DNA of 64,000 nucleotides from Liolophura sinensis (taxonomy: Eukaryota > Mollusca > Polyplacophora > Chitonida > Chitonidae). Both the position numbers and the translations under genes were made by a program. Positions 42,325 to 54,199 of the stretch are shown one piece after another (positions within the stretch are counted from its first letter, which is position 1; every line of letters starts with the position of its first letter). The stretch is from positions 18,139,764 to 18,203,763 of the forward strand of contig NC_088306.1 in assembly GCF_032854445.1 (NCBI RefSeq), given 5' to 3'. The notes beneath the pieces were generated by a model. The model searched no databases. It was given only the letters and a program-made list of their open reading frames with translations, and was not told the DNA's origin.

Positions 42325-42571
42325 AGGGGCCTCCATGGCTGAGGGGGTTAGCACGCCAGCATGGCGCAATGACCCAGGAGCCTCCCTCCAATGCGGTCGA
42401 TGTGAGTTCAAGTCCAGCTCATGCTGGCTTCCTCTCCGACCGTACGTGGGAAGGTCTACCAGCAACCTGCGGATTGTCGTATGTTTCATCCCACCATAAT
42501 GCTGCCTGCCGTCGTATAAGTGAAACATTCTTGAGCACTGTGTAAAACACGAATCAAATAAATAGATCAAA
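42325..42571 (+). mobile_element. SINE family 1, full length, with 13-bp target-site duplication
   Basis: GGGGCCTCCATGGCTGAGGG head through TTCTTGAGCACTGTGTAAAA and an ATCAAATAAATAG tail. Flanks CAACTGATATACT (42312-42324) and CAACTGAAATACT (42572-42584), one mismatch. Confidence 0.92.
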
Positions 42572-42584
42572 CAACTGAAATACT

Positions 42585-44259
42585 TGATATGATTGTTATT
42601 ATGTTCATTATTTTTTATCCTATTTGCTGTATTTAAATTCCGTTTGCCTTTTTCATTTTTCGACGTCTAGAACTTTTTGATATTTTTTATTGTTTGCATA
42701 TGTAATCTCACAATTAAGTCTGGCTATCTTTCATTCGTAGCCCCCCTCCCTTTCTCTCTAAATGATTAATCCCCGACTCGGTATGTTAAATGATCTCCCA
42801 GGGTTTCGGGGCATATCTTTCAAGCCTTTGCTAATCTGGCCCGTCAACGACGTGTCCATGCATACCAATGACCTCCCAAATAACGATTTTCCCCAGCCAT
42901 CGCGTCTTGCTGTTTGGGTTTCATGGAGTCTAACAAGACCCTTTGACTTTTACAGTATACCCAGGCCCTTTTTTAATTCTGGATTCCGCTATAAGAATTA
43001 TTTCTGCCTGTGTATTTTATCGACATCTGAGGAACCTGCATGCGTCGTCTCAGGAATTTTTTCATAGTGATCTGCTGACCAGCAGCAACCGTTACCACTG
43101 AACCGGAAGCGCTGTTACAAAACCAGGACTCGAGATAAGGGTGGAAAATATTTTTACAAAGGTTAAAACCATATTATCGTAGTAAAAATTTGTAAGCAGG
43201 CTACAGTCTTGGCAGTTTTACGATTTTGGATACAGAATGATTATTGAGAAGCTTTTCCTGACATGATTTTTATTATTCTTGCTTGAATCCGACAAAAATG
43301 AGGGCATATTTTGGTAAGTAATATAAACGACTGCGGCATAGAGAGTATAAAACCAAAACAGGGCATGATGACAGTGTGCGGTTTGGTAAATTGTCACACA
43401 TATTACCAGTGAAATACAGGTTGTTCTCAAATTACATCAGATAGGGGTTTTATTCCAACTGTTCATGTATATCTTTAAAAAGTACACAACATACACGTCC
43501 ACTAAAGCAGAATTAGATTTTTTTAAAAATGCGTTGATGGGAGTTCCAATTTATTTGACGTCACACTCATAGAATAAAAACTAACCTGTATGCGCACCTA
43601 CCGCCGGCAGCACATTCTTTTACAGGAAACATTAGAATTATCGGAAGTGGGTGGGGGTGCTATCTTAAACCATTAGATGAAAGTCATGGAGCCATTTAGG
43701 CCCCGAAAGCTCTACTACGAGTTCTCGGTCATTTTTATACAATCAATTATAGGGTTTCAGTGAATTTCAAAAACATTATTGATAGGCATACAGAAAGTGA
43801 ATTAATGACATTTTAATAAAACAAGCATCGATTCTAGTTAACTGTTCGAGTTGAGTGTGTCTCAAAGTCTTTTTGTTGTAGATTTTTCCGAAGTTTGGGC
43901 TATACGTCTGTTTTCATTTAGAGACACAAACTCGTTTGTAGCCTTTGCAGGATCATGGGGAATTGGTGTGTTCTAGTTGACACGTAACTAATGAATCGGT
44001 TTTTCTGCAGGGCTTTCCTCTTTTGAATATACACGATTGCGTTGACCGGTAGAGAGACTTAGTGAAAATAAAAAGCTAACATACATATATGAAGATACAC
44101 TACGGTACATTGATATAAACTCCACCATCTACTTTGATGAAGCTGGCATCACTTGTCATGTTCACACATGTGAAAAATTTCAAAAGCAATTCTGTTGCGG
44201 TATATGACCGAATTCAGATTTCGCTGAAACGCTCATCTGTCGAAACTACAATTACATAC
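42585..44259. other. No gene recognised
   Basis: AT-rich unique sequence. Open frames up to about 100 codons show no recognisable domain and no supporting splice context. Confidence 0.5.
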
Positions 44260-44770
44260 GGACAAATATGTCAGGAGATTCGTGTTATGATCGTGTTGTG
44301 ATCGTGTTGTACTCTTCAGGGAGACCCGAAAAAAGTCACCATAATCTATTCTACATTCAACACGCTTGTTTCTTGGAACTCAAGGTTTCAGATATGCCAG
44401 ATTCCTTCATAAAACCGACCGCAATCCTCCACCGTTCGCGTTCCTCAGAACAGATCGACTTCAGCAGTTTTAAGATATCCTGAACTACAGCAGAGAACAT
44501 GTTTGACTTCTGGAGTGTTTCGGACAGATTGTCGCTGTTGGTAAACGGCAGTTTTGACATATTCGAACTAAAAAAGATGTCGAATGGTTTCATTTGCGCT
44601 TGGACATCGAATAATTCTATTCTTGTTTCAGCGTCCAATCAAATGATTTTCATCTGTCATACATCCCATTCAAGTGGAAGAAAATCAGATCTTTCAAGCG
44701 ACCTGGCTATACTTTCTAACCAGACTTGCTTCATGAGTTGCACACGATTTATACACCACGTCTACTGGAC
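44260..44770 (-). pseudogene. Decayed hAT-family transposase fragment
   Basis: The - strand frame 44638-44357 (93 codons) contains VQAQMKPFDIFF followed by SDNLSETLQKSNMFSAVVQ, and later WRIAVGFMKESGIS. This is the order of VxAQMxxFDFFF, xDNLSxTLQ..SAxxGQ and W..V.....G found in many animal hAT transposases (recognised from family knowledge). Upstream on the same strand other frames give MKQVWLESI, and downstream an SPE/EEYNT piece, each needing frameshifts or broken by stops. It is non-functional and covers only the central part of the roughly 600-700 aa protein. No ends or target duplications were identified. Confidence 0.5.
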
Positions 44771-44834
44771 TGAACACTTTTTGTTGTATCGTGGGCAGTT
44801 TAAAGGATACTCAGCGTGTACCAGATGTCTTTGA

Positions 44835-47100
44835 ATTGGCCATTTTCATTTTGGTTGCAAATCCATTTTTAACATCTGTCATTGAATAAATGATTATGGT
44901 GAGCGTCAGTACAGCAGTACTGCAGTGGTGTGTAGCAGTACTTGTCACTGGGTCACATCATACCATTGTATACTCTGTACTTTGTTAAGGATGGGTTGAC
45001 AGGCTGACTTACATCTTGTACTGCAGACAACACTGACTGCATTGATGTTGGGGATATTGTAGAACCGCATTAAGCCTCAGGTTCATCTCATACATATTGT
45101 CAACAGCTCTTGAAAATTTCGGTGGAGTTTTCGGCCAAAATGGTATAAAAGATTGCACCTTTTCCCTCCATAATCCATAGATATTTCCCTCCAGTACCAT
45201 CTCTCTAAAAAAAACTTATTTTAAATGCCGTGAGAAGGGTACTTATCAGTTCTCTTCTCTTCATCCCTGTGGGTTGTCCATTGCTTGAAAAATTGAAGTT
45301 TGTCTTTCCGTTTGGCTTGTAGTACCTGTATTTATATACCTGCGTGACTAATAGCTGAATGTTTCTCAAGGTTGTTGCAAACAAACAATTAGTTTTCTTT
45401 TACCTTGTCTGTCTATAACACCAAATTGATCAGGAATACTTCCTGTGCTGTTTTAATAACTGACAGACTGGTGTGCCTGGGTGTGTCATCCACAGTTCTG
45501 ATGCTTTGGACAGTTCTTACGTTTTTTTCTTCTTCTTAAACAGCGATCATTCAGATGTTATTGGCATCCGCATCATATATACGTACACGTGCAGATATAT
45601 AAATTTTTTTATCGATTGGTTGCTCCTGTGTTACTATGGATTGGTTGGGAGACGTTGAGCATTAAAGCCGTGGGAGACACTCGTGACCTTGGTTGCTTTT
45701 CTCCAGCCATAAAAAAACATCCGCGTAAAACAATAGTCAAATGAATATTCATCACAAATGCTTTTTAATAGCACAACTGGAACACTGTACTATTCTGTGG
45801 TACATTGTCTAAAAATTATCAGCCGACTTATATACATATACATTGGATGAGAAGATATCTGGAGTGATTGAAGATACGGCGTAATTCGAGAAGAGTGTGT
45901 CGTTGTCGATGGCACGTGCTTCGTGATCAGAGCTTTATCACTACACACTGCAAATATAAACGACACATGGCATGTATTTATAAAAACACGCGTATTATTG
46001 TGCAAATGTCTTACTGTTTTTATCTGAATGCAGACGTTTTATCCATAAACGCGTTACAGGTACATAGTTGGACTATACACGCATACATTTTTGTTAAAAC
46101 ATTGGCTGGCATCCTTTTTATAACATTGGCGTTTTCAGTGATTCATTTTCAACGTTTTCTCCAAAACATGGGTGTTTTATAGCAAACATATGACATGTCT
46201 ACTAGCCGTTTTTATTTTGACATGTATATACCTATCAGTTTTTGCTGTGTACCTGACAACATTTAACGTCTCGCGAGGAGTTTAAAAAAGGCTTAATCAC
46301 TTTTAATACAGCTAAAAAGATCTGCTGCACGACAGCTAATGATTATATCATACCCAAAAGCCGTCTCGGAAGTACTAATTATTATGATCCAAGTGAATTC
46401 CAGGAATTCTCTAAGGAATAAAAGCGTCATGTCCGACATTCAAATACCATTCATAGTCCGTAAAAGGCGTTCCAAGTCGATAATCGCGAGATCCATTTCC
46501 AAAACAACGTTTAATACTAGCTCCCAAAGACAAAGGTATGTAAGAAATTATACAAATAAGGAATAAAGCCGGTAACACACAAGAGAGAAGCGGTCATCAG
46601 TTTTCAATGATGCCAGGCAGACAGTGGATATCCCAGGCATGAATTCCATATCAAAGTTCAAATTCGTAGTCCGTGGATCAAGGCTGTTCTTAATCTGGAC
46701 GCTCTTTCGCCGTCGTTGTGGTGAGAACTGCGTTCGTTATAAATCCCTATATATGTAGTCGTCAGATAGAAGTGACAAATCGCTTTACTTCCTCTCTTCT
46801 TTACAGCTGTTTATAGTGAAACAAAACGGTCAATCGAAATTCTACAGTGCCTCTTATGTCAAAAGGGAGAAAATTATGTCCAAACATTCTCCTGTATAAA
46901 CGGGAAAACGAACAACTATACCGATGGATTATTACAAAATGATAAAAGACCAGCAATATCTCTGCCATAATGGTTAATTGTTATTACCGGCCCTGAATGG
47001 TCCAGCCATATATGCCGGACTTGCTGTAGACGATATGCCAGTTGCCGATAAGGTCACCTGTTCGAATCCGTCTGTCGCCAATTCAGAAGCGCTTTTTCGT
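44835..47100. other. No gene recognised
   Basis: AT-rich with short open frames only. A B-box-like GTTCGAATCC occurs at about 47062, just before the 60-bp repeat, without a foldable tRNA around it. Confidence 0.5.
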
Positions 47101-47104
47101 CAGT

Positions 47105-47320
47105 GACCATTGACGTGGTCAATGGTCAAATCCCTGTAAAATGTTATGGCCGCCGCCTCAGCGAAGGGAACAAAGAGTCAAATGACCAAATGCCTATAAA
47201 ATGTTATGGCCACCGTCTTAGCGAAGGAAGCAAAGAGTCAAATGGTAAAATTCCTGTAAAATGTTATGGCCTCCGTCTTAGTGAAGGAAGCAAAGAGTCA
47301 AATGGTGAAATCCCTGGCTG
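47105..47320 (+). repeat. 60-bp tandem repeat, about 3.6 copies, in frame
   Basis: Unit CAAATCCCTGTAAAATGTTA then TGGCCGCCGCCTCAGCGAAG then GGAACAAAGAGTCAAATGAC. Because 60 is divisible by three, one frame stays open and spells a 20-residue repeat with KCYGxRLSEGxKESN. No other evidence for coding. Confidence 0.92.
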
Positions 47321-47439
47321 CGCCCAGTGTCTTCCACCCATCTACCGCTTACATAAAATCTCAAGACAACAGTCAATGTCCATTCGGTCATATTTAGTTA
47401 TACTATTACACACTAAAGAACTACTCACGCGATTAATCT

Positions 47440-47508
47440 GACTGTCGTCGTATAAGTGAAATATTCTTGAGTACCTCGTAAAACACCAATCAAATTAATA
47501 AATAAATA
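47440..47508 (+). mobile_element. SINE family 1, tail fragment
   Basis: GTCGTCGTATAAGTGAAATA TTCTTGAGTACCTCGTAAAA then CACCAATCAAATTAATAAAT. Confidence 0.85.
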
Positions 47509-47959
47509 ACGAAAGAAATGTGAGGACAATTAATATTTGTGAACAGACATAAAACTAAGCACTTTGTTTTCGTCTAATGCCATTCACACCTACTTCACAC
47601 TGGAGCAATCGGTGATACAACAATCACAGTTATGCGAGCTGAAATGCTGGTAATGTGTGTGATAGCCTGTGAGAAACATCTGTTACTGATACTTATAAAT
47701 CTCACATACATGTGTAATTTCCCGTCTAAAATCGCAGTCAAGTTAACCAGAAAAGAAACAACACAACTCGGGCCAATTACAATGCTGATTGACAAGTTAA
47801 AATCCACTGAAGAACTGAGAACATATTTTGCTATGACTGGCCAATTGTTAAGTATGCAGTACTAGCCCCATTTTATGTACGTAAATTCAGATTAATTGAA
47901 TAACTGAGCTGGTTTTGTAACGTAGCCATTCGGACAGCTCGATCTTCACACCCAATCGC

Positions 47960-48865
47960 ATACAATGGTGAATCTTCACGCACGATGGTTTTGTACACAC
48001 GATGATCTTGAAAACATAACGGCGTTGCCCACACGACGGCCTTGTGCACAAGGTCGTCCTTTATACAAACGATGTCCTTGCATACACGACAACTCTGTAC
48101 ACACGATAACCTTGTACACACGATGACTTTGTACATACAACGACTTTGCATACACGATGGCCCTGTGCACGCGATAAACTTGTACACAAGATAGTCATTT
48201 ATACAACCGACGACTTTCTACACACGATGGCCTCGTACACACGATGACATTGTACACACGATGGTCTTGTACAATTGATAACCCTTATACACGATGACAT
48301 TGTACACACAACGGCCTTATAAACACAATGGCCGTATACACGATAACCTTGTACTCACGATGATTTTGCACACATGATGATTTTGCACACACGATGACCT
48401 TGCACATACGATGGTTTTGCACACACGATGGCTTTGTACACACAATGGCCTTGTACACAAGATGGCCTTGTACACAAAATGGCCTTATACACATGATGGC
48501 CTTGTATACACAATGACCGTGTACACAAGATGGCCTTGTACACACGATGGCCTTGTACACACGATGACCGTGTACACACGATGTCCTTGCACACACGATG
48601 ATTTTGCCCACAAAATGGCCTTATACACACGATGGCCTTGTACACAAAATGGCCTTATACACAAGATGGCCTTGTACACACGAAGGCCTTGTACACACGA
48701 TGGCCTTGTACACACGACGACCTTGTACGCATGATAGCCTCGTACCCATGATGGCCTTGTACGCAAGATGGCCTCGTACACACGATGGCCTTGTACACAC
48801 GATGACCGTGTACATAATGACCTTGTATATAAGATCACCTTCTGGACACGACAACCTTGTTGGCT
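47960..48865 (+). repeat. Large minisatellite, 17-bp unit, about 50 copies
   Basis: Unit GATGGCCTTGTACACAC with many one- or two-base variants over about 0.9 kb. Since 17 is not a multiple of three and the unit lacks stops, several frames on both strands stay open with a 17-residue period. The left part (to about 48300) is more diverged than the right. Confidence 0.95.
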
Positions 48866-50833
48866 TGATACACAGTGATTCAGTTTCGGCTTAAGACTTT
48901 AAAAGTGTCTTCTGTAAAGGGACTGTCCGACTTAGTAATACAAAAAACAGGCCACATGTACTTCTCAGACTAGCTGAGAATACACTGTGACAGGTAATTA
49001 CGGCGTCACGACTTGTGCCTTGAGCGGGAAGCAAACATACACGGTCTGACAATGTTCTCGTCTGTGTATAGCCTAGCTATATGGGCTTGCATTTGGCAAT
49101 GGATGTACCCTTGATTGGTTTGCAATGGGTTACCTCTCCCGCGCATTGGTGACTCGGGCTCCATGTGGATTGATCACTGTTCTCTTGCATTGTTGTGCAA
49201 GCAATACATTACCATTTTGCCAAAAAAACCTCAAAAAACAATAAATAAATAAAAGGCTACACAACTTTATATATACCTGGGAGGTTCCATCTTGAATTTA
49301 TTGAATATAAGACACACACGTAGATTCTGAACCCATGTACATGTAGGTTTTGCAACCATACAGAGCTTATTAACTCATAGAACTCACCATACATGCATAT
49401 TTTTTTTAACCATGCAGAATTGTCACAATTTGTTTGCACAGTCTATTGCATTTCATCACAAATTCGTATAAAGGCTTTTATTTTTGTTGTTTTAATCCCG
49501 ACCTAGACATATTGACAATCAATACTATAGAATTCCAGTATTTTCATGTTCCGGGAACTTTTTGTGTTGAATACCATAAATATTGATCGAGTAAAATGTG
49601 GATCCTCTTCACTGTGCAATATCCTGTATTTTGTCTTCGTGGCCTTCTTTTCTCGGGACGTTCATTTTGGTTGATGTCTGGTATACTATTGTCTGATTTG
49701 ACTCATAGATTCGATGCATAATTATCCTATATTTTGTCTCAGTCAGCATCTTTTCTGCAATATGATCTATTTGTCGCAGTCCCTTTTACGCATTATCCTT
49801 TATTTGTCAGTCATTTTCTCAGCGATGCAATGTCATCTATTCTGTCTGAGTCAGTTTCTCTATGCAATTCCTTCTACTTTGTTCGAGTCAACATCCCTTT
49901 ATATATATGCAACAACCTCTGTTTGGAGTATCTGTCATTTCATTGCTGCATACAGCTTACATCTAATCTTATAATACATATAACATCTGTGTTTGGCGCG
50001 CCAAATATGTGCATATAAACAACCCCGCTAAACAAATTTGCCCGTTCAATAACAAGTTGATAATAATCATTGGCCACTTTTCTTAATTACAGATCTCAGA
50101 TGTGGATGGATGACTTTCATCAACAAACCGGTAAATGAGCGTGGTGTATTCGCCCCGATATAACGCCGCCTTTATTTATGGCACATGATAGTCGTTCTTG
50201 CCTGTAGCGTACATACACATGGTTATTACTCAATCAAGCTTCGGCTTGTTTACTGATCAATACATACGCTATAGTCCATTGCCCCCGGCTAAGATATCTG
50301 TATAATAATTTAATAGAATATGCATGACCTACTTTTTTATATTCCCTAATACACTCACATACTATTTTACAATATATTTTTTTTTTATTATTCATTTTCG
50401 TCTCGGAATTTTCTTTTGGTATACGATATCTCTCGATCGCTGAGCAAATTGGACGGAAAGTGAAACAAGTGTGGGTAATTTTTGAATCAATGCATATAGA
50501 TAAGACCACGTGACTGAATTCGACTCGAGCAGAACTCTGTAATTAAAGATCAATATCAATTGGAACTTATTAACGCATTACGTATATACATGACATGTGC
50601 ATTTTTTTTTCGCCATCAACGTTAACGCGAAAATATTCATCATATTTAATCTTCATATCCCACATATTGATATATTACATTGTAGACCTACAAAGAGGCA
50701 TCCCCGGAGAGTAAACTTTCACCACAGTTAAATGTACAAATTACTGCACTACATTCAGCTGATTTGTTGGTGGGAGCTATACATTCCAAGGTAACAGCAC
50801 ATAAATCCAAATCCAGATTGTCAATAACTTTCC
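48866..50833. other. No gene recognised; contains an E2F-like palindrome
   Basis: AT-rich unique sequence. The only notable site is the perfect palindrome TTTGGCGCGCCAAA (49992-50005). Confidence 0.5.
49992..50005. promoter_or_regulatory. Perfect TTTGGCGCGCCAAA palindrome (E2F-type motif)
   Basis: Two overlapping E2F-type half sites (TTTGGCGC and GCGCCAAA) form a 14-bp palindrome in very AT-rich DNA. Function is inferred only from the motif; no start site or gene is visible nearby. Confidence 0.3.
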
Positions 50834-50915
50834 TTTATTTATTTGATTGGTGTTTTACGCCGTACTCAAGAATATTTCACTTATACAACGGCGGCGAGCA
50901 TTATGGTGGGTGGAA
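50834..50915 (-). mobile_element. SINE family 1 tail, reversed
   Basis: ATTTATTTGATTGGTGTTTT ACGCCGTACTCAAGAATATT, then CACTTATACAACGGCGGCGA and CATTATGGTGGGTGG. Confidence 0.9.
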
Positions 50916-50923
50916 AGTCACAT

Positions 50924-51115
50924 GACGACAAGGAGTATGTACATATACTGTGTCTCCTTGTAGCACAGCGAGGCCATGCTGCCAAAGTGCTGCCACCAGT
51001 GATGTCACCTCACCCAGTCACATTAAACTACCACCGAACCAACCAGTCATATTTCCTTGCTCTAACCTCTGACCGATGAGCGTCAAGCGAAGCAGCAGCA
51101 AGTGCGGTTTTTAAA
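50924..51115 (-). mobile_element. SINE family 3 body fragment, reversed
   Basis: ACGACAAGGAGTATGTACAT, TGTCTCCTTGTAGCACAGCG, CAGTCATATTTCCTTGCTCT. It lacks both its tail and head and sits between two reversed SINE-1 tails. Confidence 0.8.
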
Positions 51116-51157
51116 GTTATTTATTTATTTATTTGATTGGTGTTTTACGCCGCAAAC
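51116..51157 (-). mobile_element. SINE family 1 tail fragment, reversed
   Basis: TTATTTATTTATTTGATTGG TGTTTTACGCCGC; only the last 40 bases of the element. Confidence 0.85.
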
Positions 51158-51490
51158 ATTTCTGGTGCGCTTCCGACATGTCAGTGTCTCGCAAATTTGC
51201 CGAAGACATCTCTGGCATGATCTCGATACACAAAGATGCCGTAAACATTTTTTTGCTGCCTGTGGTACTTCATATGCCGCATACAACGAATTAAGAAAGA
51301 GCCTTAAAAATCGGCCTTGAACAGGGAAATTGTAGGTTCCTCCGCATTCTCTGCTCGTGGGTCGATGACGCTTGCGTGACCATTTGCGCAATCCAAGGTT
51401 CGTAGAATATAATTTGTCTTCCACAGATATGGTGTGCATGTCTGTGCTTGATATTATGGAAAAGTTAATTTCATCGAAGTTATTTTACAG

Positions 51491-52016
51491 TATACACCTT
51501 AGTCCACTCAGGCCATGTTACAGTGCATCCCACTCAGTCCACACAGGCCATGTTACAGTGCATCCTACTCAGTCCACTCAGGCCATGTTACAGTGCATCC
51601 CACTCAGTCCACACAGGCCATGTTACAGTCCATCCTACTCAGTCCACTCAGGCCATGTTACAGTGCATCCTACTCAGTCCACACAGGCCATGTTACAGTG
51701 CATACCACTCAGTCCACTCAGGCCATGTTACAGTGCATCCCACTCAGTCCACACAGGCCATGTTACAGTGCATCCTACTCAGTTCACAGTGGCCATGTTA
51801 CAGTGCATCCTACTCAGTTCACAGTGGCCATGTTACAGTGCATCCCACTCAGTCCACACAGGCCATGTTACAGAGCGTCCCACTCAGTCCACACAGGCCA
51901 TGTTACAGAGCGTCCCACTCAGTCCACACAGGCCATGTTACAGTGCATCCTACTCAGTTCACAGTGGCCATGTTACAGTCCATCCTACTCAGTCCACACA
52001 GGCCATGTTACAGTGT
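51491..52016 (+). repeat. 35-bp minisatellite, about 15 copies
   Basis: Unit CCATGTTACAGTGCATCCCA CTCAGTCCACACAGG (35 bp), with variants such as CAGTTCACAGTGG and CAGAGCGTCC. All three + frames stay open across it and give a 35-residue period with HVTVHPTQSTQAM-like text, which is a by-product of a stop-free unit. Confidence 0.97.
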
Positions 52017-52171
52017 GAAAATACTTGCAAATGAATACGAATTCATGATAGATAGCGTCGTAACGCATTCTTTATTCGTAAGTCTTTCGTGCAGAGCGAA
52101 GTGATCGTTATCATTCACTTGAAATTCTTCAAAAATTCAAAGAAAGCCAATTTACACTTGTAACACGATGC

Positions 52172-52320
52172 AATACCAAACGGATTTCCACTGCACTTTT
52201 ATCTAGTGCTGCTTCACTGAGACGCCTTAAGCTGCAAGTAAGCTGCCCGCCCGAGCAATTATACTGATGGGGGTCAACCAGTCGTTGCACTATCCCCTTC
52301 ATGCTGAACGCCAAGCGGAT
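52172..52320 (-). mobile_element. SINE family 2 fragment, reversed
   Basis: Reads on the + strand as CTGCTTCACTGAGACGCCTT, ACTGATGGGGGTCAACCAGT and ATCCCCTTCATGCTGAACGC, the complement of the SINE-2 body. Both ends are lost. Confidence 0.85.
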
Positions 52321-52827
52321 CAATAGCATGCGTTGTGTTCTTAACAATTATATTTTGTGTACATATATTTGTATGGCTAATGACAATCTTTTTATTACTT
52401 TTTGGTGGTTACTTCAATAAACCAATAATATCGAAACAAACATGTTTTGGTTTGTCTTTTCATGGAATCGTCACTTTGTTGTTCACTGTATATTATAGTG
52501 TGCATGGCAGCACAGAAATTGTAAAGGCTGATTCCCTCGCCTCCGTTTGATGCTCTCGGGGACTATAAAGGGTGGCAGCTAACAATGTCAACAGCTCTCG
52601 TACAGAGCCTCTTGTAGGTTGTCTTCAAGGAAAATCACTTCCCTGTCACTAATATGGCAAGTACAGAGATGAAACAGCGGTGGAGAAATCCGTGTCACAT
52701 GTGCGAAACTTCATCAATTACTTGCCAAAGGGTGGGGTGGATGGCGGTGGGGGGGTTTTGGGTGGGTGGGGGGGGGGGGGGGTGGTATTCCATGCACTCC
52801 AGTTTAATCCATCCATGCATAAACCTG

Positions 52828-52890
52828 TGCGCCGTCGTGTAAGTGAAACATTCTTGAGTATGCCGTTAAACAACAATCGCATAAACAAAA
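52828..52890 (+). mobile_element. SINE family 1 tail fragment
   Basis: GCGCCGTCGTGTAAGTGAAA CATTCTTGAGTATGCCGTTA AACAACAATC. A G-rich run (GGGTGGGTGGGGGGG) precedes it at about 52745-52785. Confidence 0.75.
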
Positions 52891-53296
52891 TTAAAGATAT
52901 ACTGATATATCCACGGTGACATTTTGTTGGAGTCATAAGGACAGAAACCTCGTATAGAACTTTCTTTATCTTCACTGTGTACCAGAAGCTGGCCAGAAAT
53001 GTCTGCGACAAAGTTGCAGTTCACTTGCCAGAAATGTTAATATTTTTACCAGTACATTAGAGAAAAGTTTGGGCAACTGACTTTGGGCCAAAATCTGAGC
53101 TATACGGGCCTTCAGTTGAGTAATTAAACTCATCTGGTTATGTTGTTGCCACTTGGTTAGTCGGAAACTCACTGGAATCTGTCAGGGTCTGAACTGCCCA
53201 TATGACTCAGCTTTCTGAGCTGAATTAGCTCAATAGTGTAACTCAGATTTTTGAGCCAGTTGTCCCAAACTTTTTCTATTAGTGTACCGGTATAGA

Positions 53297-53554
53297 AGGG
53301 GCCTACGTGGCTCAGTTGGTTAGGCGCTAGCACAGCGTAATGATCCAGGAGTCTCTCACCAATGCGGTCGCTGTGAGTTCAAATCCAGCTACTGCTGGCT
53401 TCCTCTCCGACCGTACGTGGGGAAGGTCTTGCAGCAACCTTCGGATAGTCGTGGGTTTCCCCCGGCTCTGTCCGGTTTCCTCCCACCACAATGCTGGCCG
53501 CCGTGGTATAAGTGAAATATTCTTGAGTACGGCGTAAAACACCAATCAAATAAA
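53297..53554 (+). mobile_element. SINE family 1, full length, with 12-bp target-site duplication
   Basis: GGGGCCTACGTGGCTCAGTT head to CACCAATCAAATAAA tail. Flanks TACCGGTATAGA (53285-53296) and TACTGGTATAGA (53555-53566), one mismatch. Confidence 0.94.
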
Positions 53555-54199
53555 TACTGGTATAGATCATATATATATTATTTTACATTTTATTTGTTTA
53601 ATCCTATACATATAATCTATTTGGCACTAGGAGTTTTATTGCTGTTTGCTGAAAATCTTCGACGTACATGCACACCTCACCGTATTTTCCATTATTTCTT
53701 GATACGCATTACTATTTTATTTGTCCTGCATATACATACACCGATAGCCTATATAGGCTATTATTTCTGTTGTTGTACAGGCATCTCTGTTTATTTGACA
53801 TTTGAAGTTCTATAGGTATTCATATTGACAATCATCAAGGTACACTTTCCCGCTTTCCACTTAATTTCCTGACTATGGATTAAACAGATCTTATAAAACA
53901 GTGAGGTCGCATTCCCACAAAATACGCAGGCACGAAGTTGCACAGATGTCGTTCAACACTTGGTCTCACTCAGTCCGGGGATACGAGCCAAATTTGGCAG
54001 CAAGGCGAGCTGGCTGTTCCCGACACTGAGCTCCCCTCCCTGTGCGACTTTCAGACCACAGGGTATTCGACAAAATAAAATGTCAGCATATAATATTTCG
54101 AATCGATTTCACAATGATTACCACAGTGAATTGTGCTACCTCTTGTTGGCTGAATAACGGTGGCTATCAAAAGGTGTTTAACACAGAATTTTCCTTCCG

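Noticed and set aside
47103-47441. 112-codon frame with a 20-residue repeat
   Set aside because: Explained by a 60-bp tandem repeat (a multiple of three); no homologous domain recognised.
48285-48894. Several 96-117 codon frames on both strands with repeats such as CVQGHRVYKAI
   Set aside because: They are translations of a 17-bp minisatellite. Openness on both strands and in several frames shows it is not selection on protein.
51372-52104. Frames of 167-220 codons, the longest in the window
   Set aside because: All three frames across the same 35-bp repeat are open; no start context, splice signal or domain supports any of them.
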